Shown: positions 36,049 through 44,469 of the stretch, piece after piece
Layout: every line of letters begins with the position of its first letter
Numbering within the stretch: position 1 is the stretch's first letter
DNA from: Nocardioides eburneiflavus
Lineage (GTDB): Bacteria > Actinomycetota > Actinomycetes > Propionibacteriales > Nocardioidaceae
Assembly: GCF_004785795.1 (NCBI RefSeq)
Contig: NZ_SRRO01000001.1
Coordinates: 2,356,001 to 2,420,000 of the forward strand
DNA length: 64,000 nt
Reading direction: 5' to 3'
Program-made: the position numbers and the translations under genes
The notes under the pieces: generated by a model
The model's input: the letters and a program-made list of their open reading frames with translations, nothing else
The model's database searches: none
Told to the model about the DNA's origin: nothing

Positions 36049-39000
36049 TCAGGGGCAGACGGGCCGGTAGGGCTGGCCGGGGAGGTACTGCTCCCACTCC
36101 TCCTCGGTCAGGTCCCGCCCAGCCATCTGGCAGGCGTAGTCGAGTGCCCGGTCCCGGTCGGTGTCCCACTCGTAGACGCGACCGTCGTACGACGCGATGA
36201 CCACGTCGTGCGTGTCGCCGACGAACTCCGCTGTGGCCGGCACCGGACCTCCTCGGCGGGGCGGGCGCACGGTGCCCATCAGCTCCAGCGTGGCGGCGTC
36301 CACCAGGCTGACCCCGCCGTCCTCCGCGCCCGTCACCAGGAGCTCGCCGTCCTCGGAGTAGTCGAGCCAGAGCACTGCGGCACCGAGGCTGGTGGACCGC
36401 CGCAGCTCGGCCCCGGTCGAGAGGTCGGTCGTCACGACCTCGCCGGCGTCCCCCGCCACGGCGAGCGTCGAGCCGTCCGGAGAGGCCGTGGACGCGTACG
36501 CCCCCGTCGGCACGTCGCCCTCGGACAGCACCTCGCCGGTCCCGACGTCGATCACCTGCCAGTGCGCGCTCGCGTTGTCGCCGGCGTGGTCATAGACCAG
36601 CACGGTGCTCCCGTCCCCGACCGGGGTGGCGCAGCAGTCCGCGATGACGTCGAACGGGGCGCCCCGCGGGCGCAGCGTCGTGGGATCGAGGTCGAGGGTC
36701 TCCTGGTCGGTGCTGCCCGCGACCAGGCCGCGACCTCCGTCGACGTAGGCGAGTGACCAGAGACCGGTCTCGCCGTCCACCACCTCTCGCTGACGGAGAA
36801 GCTCGCCAGTGGCGGTGTCGAGAACACTGATGCTGCCTGGTTCTCCGCACACGTCGCAGTGCGCGGCGTACTCGCCACCGTCGGGGTGCCAGGAGCCGAG
36901 GGGGTACGGGCCGTCGTTCACCGGCACCCGAGTCGCGGGCGTTGCCTCGCCCGTACGGACGTCGAGGAACCTGACCCACCCGGTGCCCTGGTCGTCGAGC
37001 GAGCGATAGGCCACCTGCTGCCCGTCCGGCGAGATGTCTGCCTGCACGAAGGGCCCGCTGCCGGCGACGCGAGTGGTCTCCCGCAGGTACGTGTCCTGGG
37101 CAGACAGGTCCCAGGTGCGCAGCATCGAGGCGCCGCCGCCGCCGTGGACCAGGTCGTTGTCCGGGCCGAAGCCGACGCCCCACGGGTCGGACGTCTCCCA
37201 CCGCGCGACCGGCCGGCCGGTCGCGGTGTCCCAGACGACGAGCTCACCCTCGCCGATCCCCCCCACGAGCGAGCCGTCCGGGGAGAAGCGGACCTCGAAC
37301 ATCCCGCCGCGGTGGCCCTCCAGCACGTGGACCGTCCGTCCCGTCGCGGGGTCCACCAGGAGTGCGTCCGCACCGTCGGCGAGCGCGAGGAGCGTGCCTC
37401 TCCCATCCAGGTCGAGCGCCCCCGACGTCAGGTCGCGTTCGCGCCAGAGCATGTCGCCCGAGCCGACGTCGTACGCCGTCAGCGGCAGGCTGGTGTAGAC
37501 GGTCCGGCCGTCCGGACTGAGCGCCAGCCCCTGGATGCCGGGTCCTGTCGGCACTCGCACGGGAGGCGTGGCGGGTGAGCGGAGGTCCCAGACCGCCACG
37601 TAGCCCGGGATGGTGCCCAGGTCCTCGCTCGGGGAGGGCGCCAGCAGGCTGGCAGCCAGGTGGCGGCCGTCGGCACTGAGCTGCAGGTCGAAGCCGCGGA
37701 CCCGTCCGTCGTCGGGCGGCGCGAGCTCCGTCGTCGATTGCATGGTGCGCGGGTCCAGCAGGCGCACCGGCTGCGTGGAGCGCTGGAGCTGCAGGAGGAC
37801 CGCGAGCCGCGTGCTGTCGGAGCTGAAGGCCCCGATCGTCACCACAGGGTCCGCGGAGCTCTCGCCGGGGTCGTAGGTGTCCAGCAGGCGGAGGCTGGCG
37901 GCGTCGTAGAGGTGCATCCGGTTCCGGTCGTCGGAGGCGGCGATCCAGCGTCCATCGGGACTGACGGTCATGAGGTCGATGAAGCCACCGCCGGGCGGTG
38001 CAGACCGGACCAGGGTCGGCCGCTTCGCCATCGCAGCGAGCAGGTTCGCCCGCGTCTCCGGCGAGTCGTCCAGGCGGGCGCCGGCAACTCCCAGCAGGAG
38101 CGAGAGGCTGATGTCGTCAGTGAGCTGCGCGCGGAGCCCGACGCGCCGCGCATCGGCCGCGACGGCAGCCTGGACGGCCCGTGCCGCGTTCTCGTTCGCG
38201 CGGTCCGACTGGACCGCGGCGAACCCGCCGGCCAGCAGCGCGAGGACGAGCAGCACGACCGCCCCGGTGAGCACGATCCGCAGCCGCCGGATGAGCCGCG
38301 CCTGCGTACGAGCCCGCTCGGCAGCGCTCTGCTCCTCGATCTCCGCCTGCACCCGCGCGGCCTCCAGGAAGTCCCGCTCGACACTGGTGAGCGTCGCGCC
38401 GGTGCTGCTCCACCAGTCCAGTGCCCGGGTCAGCCGGACGCCGCGGTAGAGCTCGCTGGATGGGCGACCGAGCGTGTCCCAGGCGTCCGCCGTCGAGCTC
38501 AGGTGGTGGAGGATCCGCCGCCCGTCGACGTCGTCCTCGAGCCAGCCGCGCAGCCGCGGCCACGCCCGGGCGAGGGACTCGTGGGTGATCTCGAGGACTC
38601 CGTCGTCGCTGGTGACCAGGCGGGCCGCGACCAGCATCTCGACCAGGCGGTCTCGCTCGGGGTCGGTCCCGATGAGGCGGCGGGGCACCCGCGTCCGCAC
38701 CGGCTCGCCCTCGCTGCCGGGGGAGAGCAGCCGGAGCACCAGCTCGCGGAGGGCGTCGCGGTGGCCGGGCTCGACCTGGGCGTACAGCTGCTCCGCGGAC
38801 TGCGCCACCGCGCCGCGGATCCCGCCGCTGTCCCGATAGCCGTCGACGGTGAGGGTGCTGCCCTCCCGCCTCTTCCAGGTCTCGAGCAGCGCGTGGGAGA
38901 GGAGGGGGAGCGCGCCCGGGTCGTCGCGGACCTCGGAGACGAGCAGGTCGACCAGCCCGGGCTCGAGGAGCAGTCCGGCCTGCCGGGCGGGACCCTCCAC

Positions 39001-40254
39001 CGCGGCCCGGAGCCCGGCCTCGTCGAGTCCGCCGACGAGGTAGAGGCCGCGCTCGACCAGACGGCTGAAGGCGGCGTACGCCGTGAGGTCGGCCAGTCGG
39101 TCGGCGCGCAGGGCCACCACGACAGGCCGGTCGACCGCCTCGTCCACCAACCGGTCGATGAAGGCGCTCGTCTCGTCCGGGTCCTCGCACAGCGTGAAGA
39201 GCTCCTCGGCCTGGTCGACGAGAAGGGCGTCGCCCGCCCGCAGCGCCGACAGCGCGGTGAGCGACCGCGTCGGGTAGCGGCCGGGCGTGACCGTCACGCA
39301 CCGCGTGCCGCGCTGCTGCAGCCGTGCGCCGATCCCGGCGCGCATCAGCGAGGACTTGCCGGAACCGGAGGGACCGACCAGGGCGAGCAGCTGGTGCCCG
39401 GCGAGGATCGCGACCCCGGCCTCGATCTCGGCCTCCCGGCCGAAGAAGCGGTCCGCCTCGGCCACGTCGTACGCCTGGAGGCCCTGCCACGGGCACGTCG
39501 ACGACGTCTGCGGGCCGTCTCCATCGTGCTGCAGGGACGGGTCCTGCCGCAGGATCGACTGCTCGAGGGCCACCAGCTCGGGTGCCGGGTCGATCCCGAG
39601 CTCGCGGGCGAGGACGGTGCGGAGCTGTCGGATGGTGCGCAACGCCTCGCCCTGGGCGCCGGTGCGGTACTGGGCCAGCGCGAGCAGCTCCCACCGGCGT
39701 TCGCGCAGCGGGGCGGACCGCACCATCTCGTGGGCGCGGGGCAGCACGTCGCGCGCTCGGCCGCGTGCGAGCTGGGCCTCGAGCAGGAGCTCCTCGGCGT
39801 CCCGCCTGAGCTCCTCGAGGCGCGAGGCCTCCCTGCGGGCCGGTGCCCACTCGGAGAGGTCGGAGAACGGCGGGCCGCGCCACAGGTCCAGCGCCTGCTC
39901 GAGCACGTAGACGACGCGGTCGGCCTCACCGAGCTGCAGCAGCTCGCGGGCCCGGGCGACCTGCGCCTCGAAGCGCCCGGTGTCGAGGTCCTGGAGCGGC
40001 AGGCCGAGCCGGTAGCCGTCGGGGGTGGTCTCGATGGCGTCGGTGCCGAGCGCCTTGCGCAGCCGGACCACGCACGACTGGAGGTTCTTGTGCGCCGACG
40101 GCGGTGGGTGGTCGCCCCAGACGGCGTCCGTGAGCTCGTCGGCCGTGACCGGTCCGCCCTGCCGGACGGTGAGGGCCTGGAGCACTGCGCGGTCCCGTGG
40201 GCCGAGGCGTCCCGAGCCGTCCACGGCCAGCGGGCCGAGGACCTGGATACCCAC
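36049..40254 (-). CDS. Membrane-tethered SARP-nSTAND-WD40 regulator, copy 2
   Basis: A protein of 1,401 residues, a full-length paralogue of copy 1 in the same order: DNA-binding domain (MGIQVLGPLAVDG, LTDAVWGDHPP, VVRLRKALGTDAI), BTAD, nSTAND ATPase with LVGPSGSGKSSLMRAG near 295 and LLVDQAEELF near 340, membrane helix AVVLLVLALLAGGFAAV near 670, then WD40-type blades and the shared end ACQMAGRDLTEEEWEQYLPG. Outer-domain cysteine pairs (CDVCGEPG, DCCATP, ACQMAG with PVCP) recur at the same places. GTG 40254 is preceded by GAGGA. Both copies retain intact Walker motifs, so both look functional. The copy is older than a recent tandem duplication, because many residues differ. Confidence 0.87.
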   Translation of the reverse strand: MGIQVLGPLAVDGSGRLGPRDRAVLQALTVRQGGPVTADELTDAVWGDHPPPSAHKNLQSCVVRLRKALGTDAIETTPDGYRLGLPLQDLDTGRFEAQVARARELLQLGEADRVVYVLEQALDLWRGPPFSDLSEWAPARREASRLEELRRDAEELLLEAQLARGRARDVLPRAHEMVRSAPLRERRWELLALAQYRTGAQGEALRTIRQLRTVLARELGIDPAPELVALEQSILRQDPSLQHDGDGPQTSSTCPWQGLQAYDVAEADRFFGREAEIEAGVAILAGHQLLALVGPSGSGKSSLMRAGIGARLQQRGTRCVTVTPGRYPTRSLTALSALRAGDALLVDQAEELFTLCEDPDETSAFIDRLVDEAVDRPVVVALRADRLADLTAYAAFSRLVERGLYLVGGLDEAGLRAAVEGPARQAGLLLEPGLVDLLVSEVRDDPGALPLLSHALLETWKRREGSTLTVDGYRDSGGIRGAVAQSAEQLYAQVEPGHRDALRELVLRLLSPGSEGEPVRTRVPRRLIGTDPERDRLVEMLVAARLVTSDDGVLEITHESLARAWPRLRGWLEDDVDGRRILHHLSSTADAWDTLGRPSSELYRGVRLTRALDWWSSTGATLTSVERDFLEAARVQAEIEEQSAAERARTQARLIRRLRIVLTGAVVLLVLALLAGGFAAVQSDRANENAARAVQAAVAADARRVGLRAQLTDDISLSLLLGVAGARLDDSPETRANLLAAMAKRPTLVRSAPPGGGFIDLMTVSPDGRWIAASDDRNRMHLYDAASLRLLDTYDPGESSADPVVTIGAFSSDSTRLAVLLQLQRSTQPVRLLDPRTMQSTTELAPPDDGRVRGFDLQLSADGRHLAASLLAPSPSEDLGTIPGYVAVWDLRSPATPPVRVPTGPGIQGLALSPDGRTVYTSLPLTAYDVGSGDMLWRERDLTSGALDLDGRGTLLALADGADALLVDPATGRTVHVLEGHRGGMFEVRFSPDGSLVGGIGEGELVVWDTATGRPVARWETSDPWGVGFGPDNDLVHGGGGASMLRTWDLSAQDTYLRETTRVAGSGPFVQADISPDGQQVAYRSLDDQGTGWVRFLDVRTGEATPATRVPVNDGPYPLGSWHPDGGEYAAHCDVCGEPGSISVLDTATGELLRQREVVDGETGLWSLAYVDGGRGLVAGSTDQETLDLDPTTLRPRGAPFDVIADCCATPVGDGSTVLVYDHAGDNASAHWQVIDVGTGEVLSEGDVPTGAYASTASPDGSTLAVAGDAGEVVTTDLSTGAELRRSTSLGAAVLWLDYSEDGELLVTGAEDGGVSLVDAATLELMGTVRPPRRGGPVPATAEFVGDTHDVVIASYDGRVYEWDTDRDRALDYACQMAGRDLTEEEWEQYLPGQPYRPVCP

Positions 40255-40297
40255 TCCTCCACGGTGCTCCCGTCAGCGACGGGGCGTCAACGCAGGG

Positions 40298-40341
40298 GAT
40301 ACCGGACGGATACCAGGACTGGACCACGGTGGTACCGGGCG
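40298..40341. promoter_or_regulatory. Four 11-bp direct repeats, SARP-type operator 2
   Basis: Units GATACCGGACG, GATACCAGGAC, TGGACCACGGT, GGTACCGGGCG repeat at exact 11-bp pitch, the same order and phase as operator 1. Downstream, GGGTCGGGCCACCCGGGTCC is shared by both promoters as well. It lies 44 bp from the SARP-STAND start and 60 bp from the secreted gene start. Confidence 0.7.
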
Positions 40342-40401
40342 GCGGCAACGTCGAGGGGGTCGGGCCACCCGGGTCCGGCACCTCGACCGAGGAGCACCGT
40401 C

Positions 40402-40716
40402 ATGAACACCTACTCACTCGCGTCCGACTCCCCTCGCTGGTGGTGGCTGCCGGCCACCGCCGGAGCGCTCGGCACGGCCGCCGCCACCGCCATCCTGGTC
40501 GTCCCGGCCACGGGCACGGCGCCGCCGGTCGCGCCGCCCGCCCGTGAGGTCGTCGTCAGCCCCGGAACCATCGTCGAGCGCCCGTGCTACCTGGCGCGGC
40601 CCGGCTGGAACACCGTCAGGGGCTGGGAGCAGCCGGTCTGCACGACGCGGCTCGGGGTCGGTCGCGACACCGGTCCTGCGTACGCCCGGCGACCGGCACC
40701 CGACCACCGCCCGTGA
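40402..40716 (+). CDS. Small secreted C-x17-C protein, copy 2
   Basis: A protein of 104 residues. The N-terminus has a Trp-rich start and a membrane-export segment (WWWLPATAGALGTAAATAIL). The core repeats that of copy 1: VERPCY, RPGWNT, GWEQPVC with Cys62 and Cys80 17 residues apart. Outside the core the two proteins are almost unrelated, so selection has held only this 23-residue region. GAGGAGC precedes ATG 40402. It is divergent from copy 2 of the regulator and followed at once by a strong hairpin. Confidence 0.75.
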   Translation: MNTYSLASDSPRWWWLPATAGALGTAAATAILVVPATGTAPPVAPPAREVVVSPGTIVERPCYLARPGWNTVRGWEQPVCTTRLGVGRDTGPAYARRPAPDHRP

Positions 40717-40762
40717 GCCGGCGGAGGGGCGTGCGCGGCGAGCTCACGCCCCGGGCGCCGGC
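40717..40762 (+). terminator. Two-part GC hairpin after secreted gene 2
   Basis: GCCGGCG (40717-40723) pairs with CGCCGGC (40756-40762), and GGGGCGTG (40726-40733) with CACGCCCC (40745-40752). It begins directly after the stop codon. No T-run is present, as is usual for high-G+C terminators. Confidence 0.6.
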
Positions 40763-40838
40763 CACCCGGACAGGCACGGGATGCGTGCGGTGACGCCGTC
40801 CAGGACGTTGGTGGGGCGCTGCTGCTCGCCGAGCTACC

Positions 40839-41399
40839 TCAGCGGCCCAGGTCCGGCACGACCTCCGCGCCCGGCAGGTCGGCGAGCAGCGGCCCCGGCA
40901 GCAGCAGCTTGGAGCGACGTACGCCGCTGCCGACCACCACCACCGGCTCGTCGAGCAGCGCCTCGTGGACCAGCACCCGCCACCCGGGCGGCAGGCCGAG
41001 CGGCGTGATGCCGCCGTACTCCATCCCGGTCTCCACGACGGCCCGGTCCATCGGCAGGAACGACGCCTTGCGCACGTCGAGCATCTTGCGCACCAGCGTG
41101 TTGACGTCGGCGCGCGTGTCGGCCCGCACGACGCACGCGGCGATCCGCTCGTCACCGGCGCGTGATCCCGCGACGACGACGCAGTTGCCGCTCGCCGTCA
41201 TCGGGATGTCGTACGCCTCGCTCATCGCCGCGGTGTCGGCGAGCTCAGGGTCGATGTCGACGACCGCCACCCGCGCCGCGCCCGGCCAGCCGGCCAGCGC
41301 GGCGGCGACGGGCGGAGCGACCAGGGACGGGTTGTCCGCGGCGGGCAGGGACTCGAGCGTGGGGAACGAGGGGAGCGTCACGCGGTCATCATGCGCCAT
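40839..41399 (-). CDS. YbaK/EbsC family aminoacyl-tRNA deacylase
   Basis: A protein of 186 residues of the YbaK/ProX superfamily, which hydrolyses mischarged tRNA (typically Cys- or Ala-tRNAPro). The diagnostic region is KMLDVRKASFLPMDRAVVET followed by EYGGITPLGLPPGWRVLVHE. VNTLVRK and the lysine in ARKAS-like position fit the active site. It has an N-terminal extension of about 40 residues of unknown role. It is monocistronic, convergent with the preceding secreted gene. Confidence 0.8.
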   Translation of the reverse strand: MAHDDRVTLPSFPTLESLPAADNPSLVAPPVAAALAGWPGAARVAVVDIDPELADTAAMSEAYDIPMTASGNCVVVAGSRAGDERIAACVVRADTRADVNTLVRKMLDVRKASFLPMDRAVVETGMEYGGITPLGLPPGWRVLVHEALLDEPVVVVGSGVRRSKLLLPGPLLADLPGAEVVPDLGR

Positions 41400-41458
41400 T
41401 CACCCTGAGGCCATCGCGCGACCACCGCCCGGTCCCGCGAGCCGGTCAGGCTGGACCC

Positions 41459-42478
41459 ATGACGGTGACCCGCGAGGTGGTGGGCAAGGCCTCGTCGTTG
41501 GTCCTCACCCCCGCCGTGGTTGCGCACCGCGGCGCCAGCGGGCACCGTCCCGAGCACACCCTCGACGCCTACCGGACGGCCATCCGGATGGGCGTGGACG
41601 ACATCGAGCTGGACCTCGTCTCGACGAGGGACGGCGTGCTGGTCGCCCGCCACGACCTCGAGCTCAGCGCCACCACCGACGTCGCGCGGCGCCCCGAGCT
41701 GGCCCACCTCCGGCGGACCGCCGTCGCCGACGGGGTCGTGCAGCACGGGTGGTTCGCCGAGGACCTGACGCTCGCGCAGCTCAAGACCCTCGCCGCCCGC
41801 GAGCGGATGCCCGGCACCCGGCCGGGCAGCGCGGCGTACGACGGGGTCGAGGGGGTGCCGACGCTCGACGAGGTGCTGGCGATGGTCGGCGCGGAGTCGG
41901 CGCGACGGGGCCGTGCCGTCGGGGTGATGCTCGAGCTCAAGCACGCCGCCCACCACGACGCGGTCGGGCTGCCGCTCGACGTGCCGCTGCTGTGCGCCCT
42001 GGCCCGCCACGGCCTCGACCACCCGTGGGCGCGCGTGACGCTGATGGCGTTCGAGGCGCCGGTCCTGCGGCGGCTCGCCACCCGGACCCGGCTGCCCGTC
42101 GTGCAGCTCCTGGAGGCCGGCGAGTCCGTGACGGCGGACGACCTGGACCGGATCGACGAGTACGCCGACGGCATCGGCCCGCACACCTCGCTCGTGCTGC
42201 CGCGGGACCGGACCGGCGCGATCGGCGCCCCGTCCAGCCTGGTCGGCGACGCCCACCGTCGTGGCCTGACCGTGCACGTGTGGACGGTGCGCGGCGAGAA
42301 CCGCTTCCTCCCGAGCAACCTGCGCCACGGCGAGACGCCCGACGCCCCGGGCGACATGGCCGCCATGGTCCGCGCCCTGCTGGACGCGGGCGTCGACGGA
42401 GTCATCACCGACCACCCGGAGACGGCGCTCGCGGCCGTGCGCGAGGCGGTGCCGCCGCGGCGTACGCTCGGGTCGTGA
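41459..42478 (+). CDS. Glycerophosphodiester phosphodiesterase (second in window)
   Basis: A protein of 339 residues. The barrel signature is VVAHRGASGHRPEHTLDAYR, then DDIELDLVSTRDGVLVARHD, VMLELKH and the C-terminal VDGVITDHPETALAAV. The long insert after the second block (residues 80-130) and VRGENRFLP resemble secreted GlpQ-type enzymes, but no signal peptide is present with ATG 41459. It shares only the fold with the GDPD gene at 16153. The stop overlaps the next start (GTGA), so it is coupled to the aminotransferase gene. Confidence 0.87.
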   Translation: MTVTREVVGKASSLVLTPAVVAHRGASGHRPEHTLDAYRTAIRMGVDDIELDLVSTRDGVLVARHDLELSATTDVARRPELAHLRRTAVADGVVQHGWFAEDLTLAQLKTLAARERMPGTRPGSAAYDGVEGVPTLDEVLAMVGAESARRGRAVGVMLELKHAAHHDAVGLPLDVPLLCALARHGLDHPWARVTLMAFEAPVLRRLATRTRLPVVQLLEAGESVTADDLDRIDEYADGIGPHTSLVLPRDRTGAIGAPSSLVGDAHRRGLTVHVWTVRGENRFLPSNLRHGETPDAPGDMAAMVRALLDAGVDGVITDHPETALAAVREAVPPRRTLGS

Positions 42479-44172
42479 CGCACGACCCGAGCGAATCCGC
42501 CACCTCGACCGCCCTCCTCGAGCGCATCCGCGCGTCCGTCATCGGCGACGACCAGGTCATGCAGGGCCCCTACGGCCCGCGCCGGGTGACCTACGCCGAC
42601 TACACCGCCTCGGGTCGCAGCCTGACCTTCATCGAGGACTTCATCCGCACCGAGGTCCTGCCTGCCTACGCCAACACCCACACCGAGGCCAGCGGCACCG
42701 GGCTCCAGACCACGCGGCTGCGCGAGGACGCCCGCCGGATCATCCGCGACGCGGTCGGCGGCGACGACGACACGGTCGTGGTGTTCTGCGGCTCGGGCAG
42801 CACCGCGGCGATCGACAAGCTGATCGGCATCCTCGGCCTGCGCATCCCGTGCGTGCTCGAGGACCGCCACCACCTCAGCGACGCCATCCCCGCCGACCAG
42901 CGGCCGGTCGTGTTCATCGGACCCTTCGAGCACCACTCCAACGAGGTCAGCTGGCGCGAGACCATCGCCGACGTGGTCACGATCCACGAGGACGCCGACG
43001 GCCGGGTCTCCCTCGACCACCTCCGCGAGGAGCTCGAGCGCCACGCCGACCGTCCGCTCAAGATCGGCTCCTTCTCCGCCGCCTCCAACGTCACCGGCAT
43101 CGTGACCGACACCGAGGGCGTCGCCGACCTGCTCCACGAGCACGGAGCGCTGAGCTTCTGGGACTTCGCCGCCTGTGCGCCCTACGTCGACATCGAGATG
43201 CACGGCCCGGGCTCGTCCTACAAGGACGCGATCTTCATCAGCCCGCACAAGTTCATCGGCGGCCCCGGCACCCCGGGCGTGCTCGTCGTGCGCCGCGAGC
43301 TGATGGCCAACCGGGTGCCGGTGGTACCGGGTGGCGGCACGGTGATGTACGTCAACCCGACCGAGCACCGCTACCTCGAGGACCCCGCCCACCGCGAGGA
43401 GGGCGGTACGCCGGCGATCGTCGAGTCGATCCGCGCCGGGCTGGTCTTCCAGCTCAAGGACGCCGTCGGTGTCGAGACGATCCAGGCTCACGAGGAGGAG
43501 CTCCTACGGCGGGCGGTGGACGCGTGGGTGGCGGAGCCGTCGATCCAGATCCTCGGCAACCTCGACTCCCAGCGGCTCTCGATCGTGTCCTTCGTGGTGA
43601 AGGCCCCCGACGGGACCTACCTCCACCACAACTTCGTGGTCGCCCTGCTCAACGACCTCTTCGGCATCCAGACCCGCGGCGGCTGCTCGTGCGCCGGCCC
43701 CTACGGCCACCGGCTGCTCGACATCGACCTCGACCGCAGCCACGCCTTCGAGGCGCAGATCCGGGGAGGCTGCGAGGGCATCAAGCCCGGCTGGGTGCGG
43801 GTCAACTTCAACTACTTCGTCGACGAGGACGTCTTCACCTACGTCGTGGAGGCCGTACGCCTCGTCGCCCGCGAGGGCTGGCGGCTGCTCGGCGACTACC
43901 GCTTCGACCCGCTCACCGGCCTGTGGCACCACCGCACCGGGCCGGTCGAGCCACCGATGCGCCTCGCTGCGGTCACCTACGCCTCCGACGGGTCGATGAC
44001 CTGGCCCGCCCACACGCAGACGGCCCCCGTCTCGGTGCTCCGGGAGCACCTCGACGAGGGCCGCGCGATCATGGCTGCCGCGTCGCCGCCGGACTGGTCC
44101 GACACCGGTCACCTCGACCAGGGCTTCGACGACCTCAGGTGGTTCGCGCTTCCTGCCTGCTCACTTGTCTGA
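42475..44172 (+). CDS. Class V aminotransferase (cysteine desulfurase-like)
   Basis: PLP enzyme of 565 residues, longer than typical NifS/SufS (about 400). The cofactor lysine lies in FISPHKFIGGPGTPGVLVVR. The substrate-binding start is YADYTASGRSL, and YANTHTEASGTGLQTTRLRE matches the family block. The cysteine-containing GIQTRGGCSCAGPYGHRLL could act as the sulfur acceptor, as in desulfurases. A 150-residue C-terminal extension of unknown fold ends the protein. Family members of this size are uncharacterised. GTG 42475 overlaps the GDPD stop. Whether it is a desulfurase or another PLP lyase is open. Confidence 0.85.
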   Translation: MTHDPSESATSTALLERIRASVIGDDQVMQGPYGPRRVTYADYTASGRSLTFIEDFIRTEVLPAYANTHTEASGTGLQTTRLREDARRIIRDAVGGDDDTVVVFCGSGSTAAIDKLIGILGLRIPCVLEDRHHLSDAIPADQRPVVFIGPFEHHSNEVSWRETIADVVTIHEDADGRVSLDHLREELERHADRPLKIGSFSAASNVTGIVTDTEGVADLLHEHGALSFWDFAACAPYVDIEMHGPGSSYKDAIFISPHKFIGGPGTPGVLVVRRELMANRVPVVPGGGTVMYVNPTEHRYLEDPAHREEGGTPAIVESIRAGLVFQLKDAVGVETIQAHEEELLRRAVDAWVAEPSIQILGNLDSQRLSIVSFVVKAPDGTYLHHNFVVALLNDLFGIQTRGGCSCAGPYGHRLLDIDLDRSHAFEAQIRGGCEGIKPGWVRVNFNYFVDEDVFTYVVEAVRLVAREGWRLLGDYRFDPLTGLWHHRTGPVEPPMRLAAVTYASDGSMTWPAHTQTAPVSVLREHLDEGRAIMAAASPPDWSDTGHLDQGFDDLRWFALPACSLV

Positions 44173-44457
44173 TCGCCACCGCGAGCCCCACACCGTCGCC
44201 GCGAGCCCGGCGGCACCGGCCGCCAGCCACGGGATCGGCATCAGCCAGTCGAGCTCGGAGGTCTCGACGACGTCGCCCTGGACGAGCGCCCACACCAGCA
44301 CCATGCCGGCGAAGGCGACGCCCATCACGAGGTGGCCGACGTTGACCGGGTGGAAGCCGCTCGGCTTCCCCGGTGCGTCGAGGGGACCGACCATCGGCTC
44401 GTCATAGCCGTACAGGTCCGTGTCGTAGCTGCTGTTCCCACTCATGTCTGCGCTCAT
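44161..44457 (-). CDS. Small two-helix membrane protein
   Basis: A protein of 98 residues. The polar N-terminal 35 residues (MSADMSGNSSYDTDLYGYDE) precede two membrane helices, HLVMGVAFAGMVLVWALVQG and MPIPWLAAGAAGLAATVWG, then a basic tail. It lies 12 bp after the PspC-domain gene on the same strand and is probably co-transcribed with it. Its last 12 bases overlap the aminotransferase 3' end. Such small proteins commonly sit beside PspC genes in actinobacteria, but the role is unknown. Confidence 0.7.
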   Translation of the reverse strand: MSADMSGNSSYDTDLYGYDEPMVGPLDAPGKPSGFHPVNVGHLVMGVAFAGMVLVWALVQGDVVETSELDWLMPIPWLAAGAAGLAATVWGSRWRSDK

Positions 44458-44469
44458 TTCCGGTGCTCC

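Noticed and set aside
37660..40716. 1,018-codon plus-strand open frame
   Set aside because: Only its last 105 codons (from 40402) are real, as the small secreted protein. The rest is antisense to the second SARP-STAND gene.
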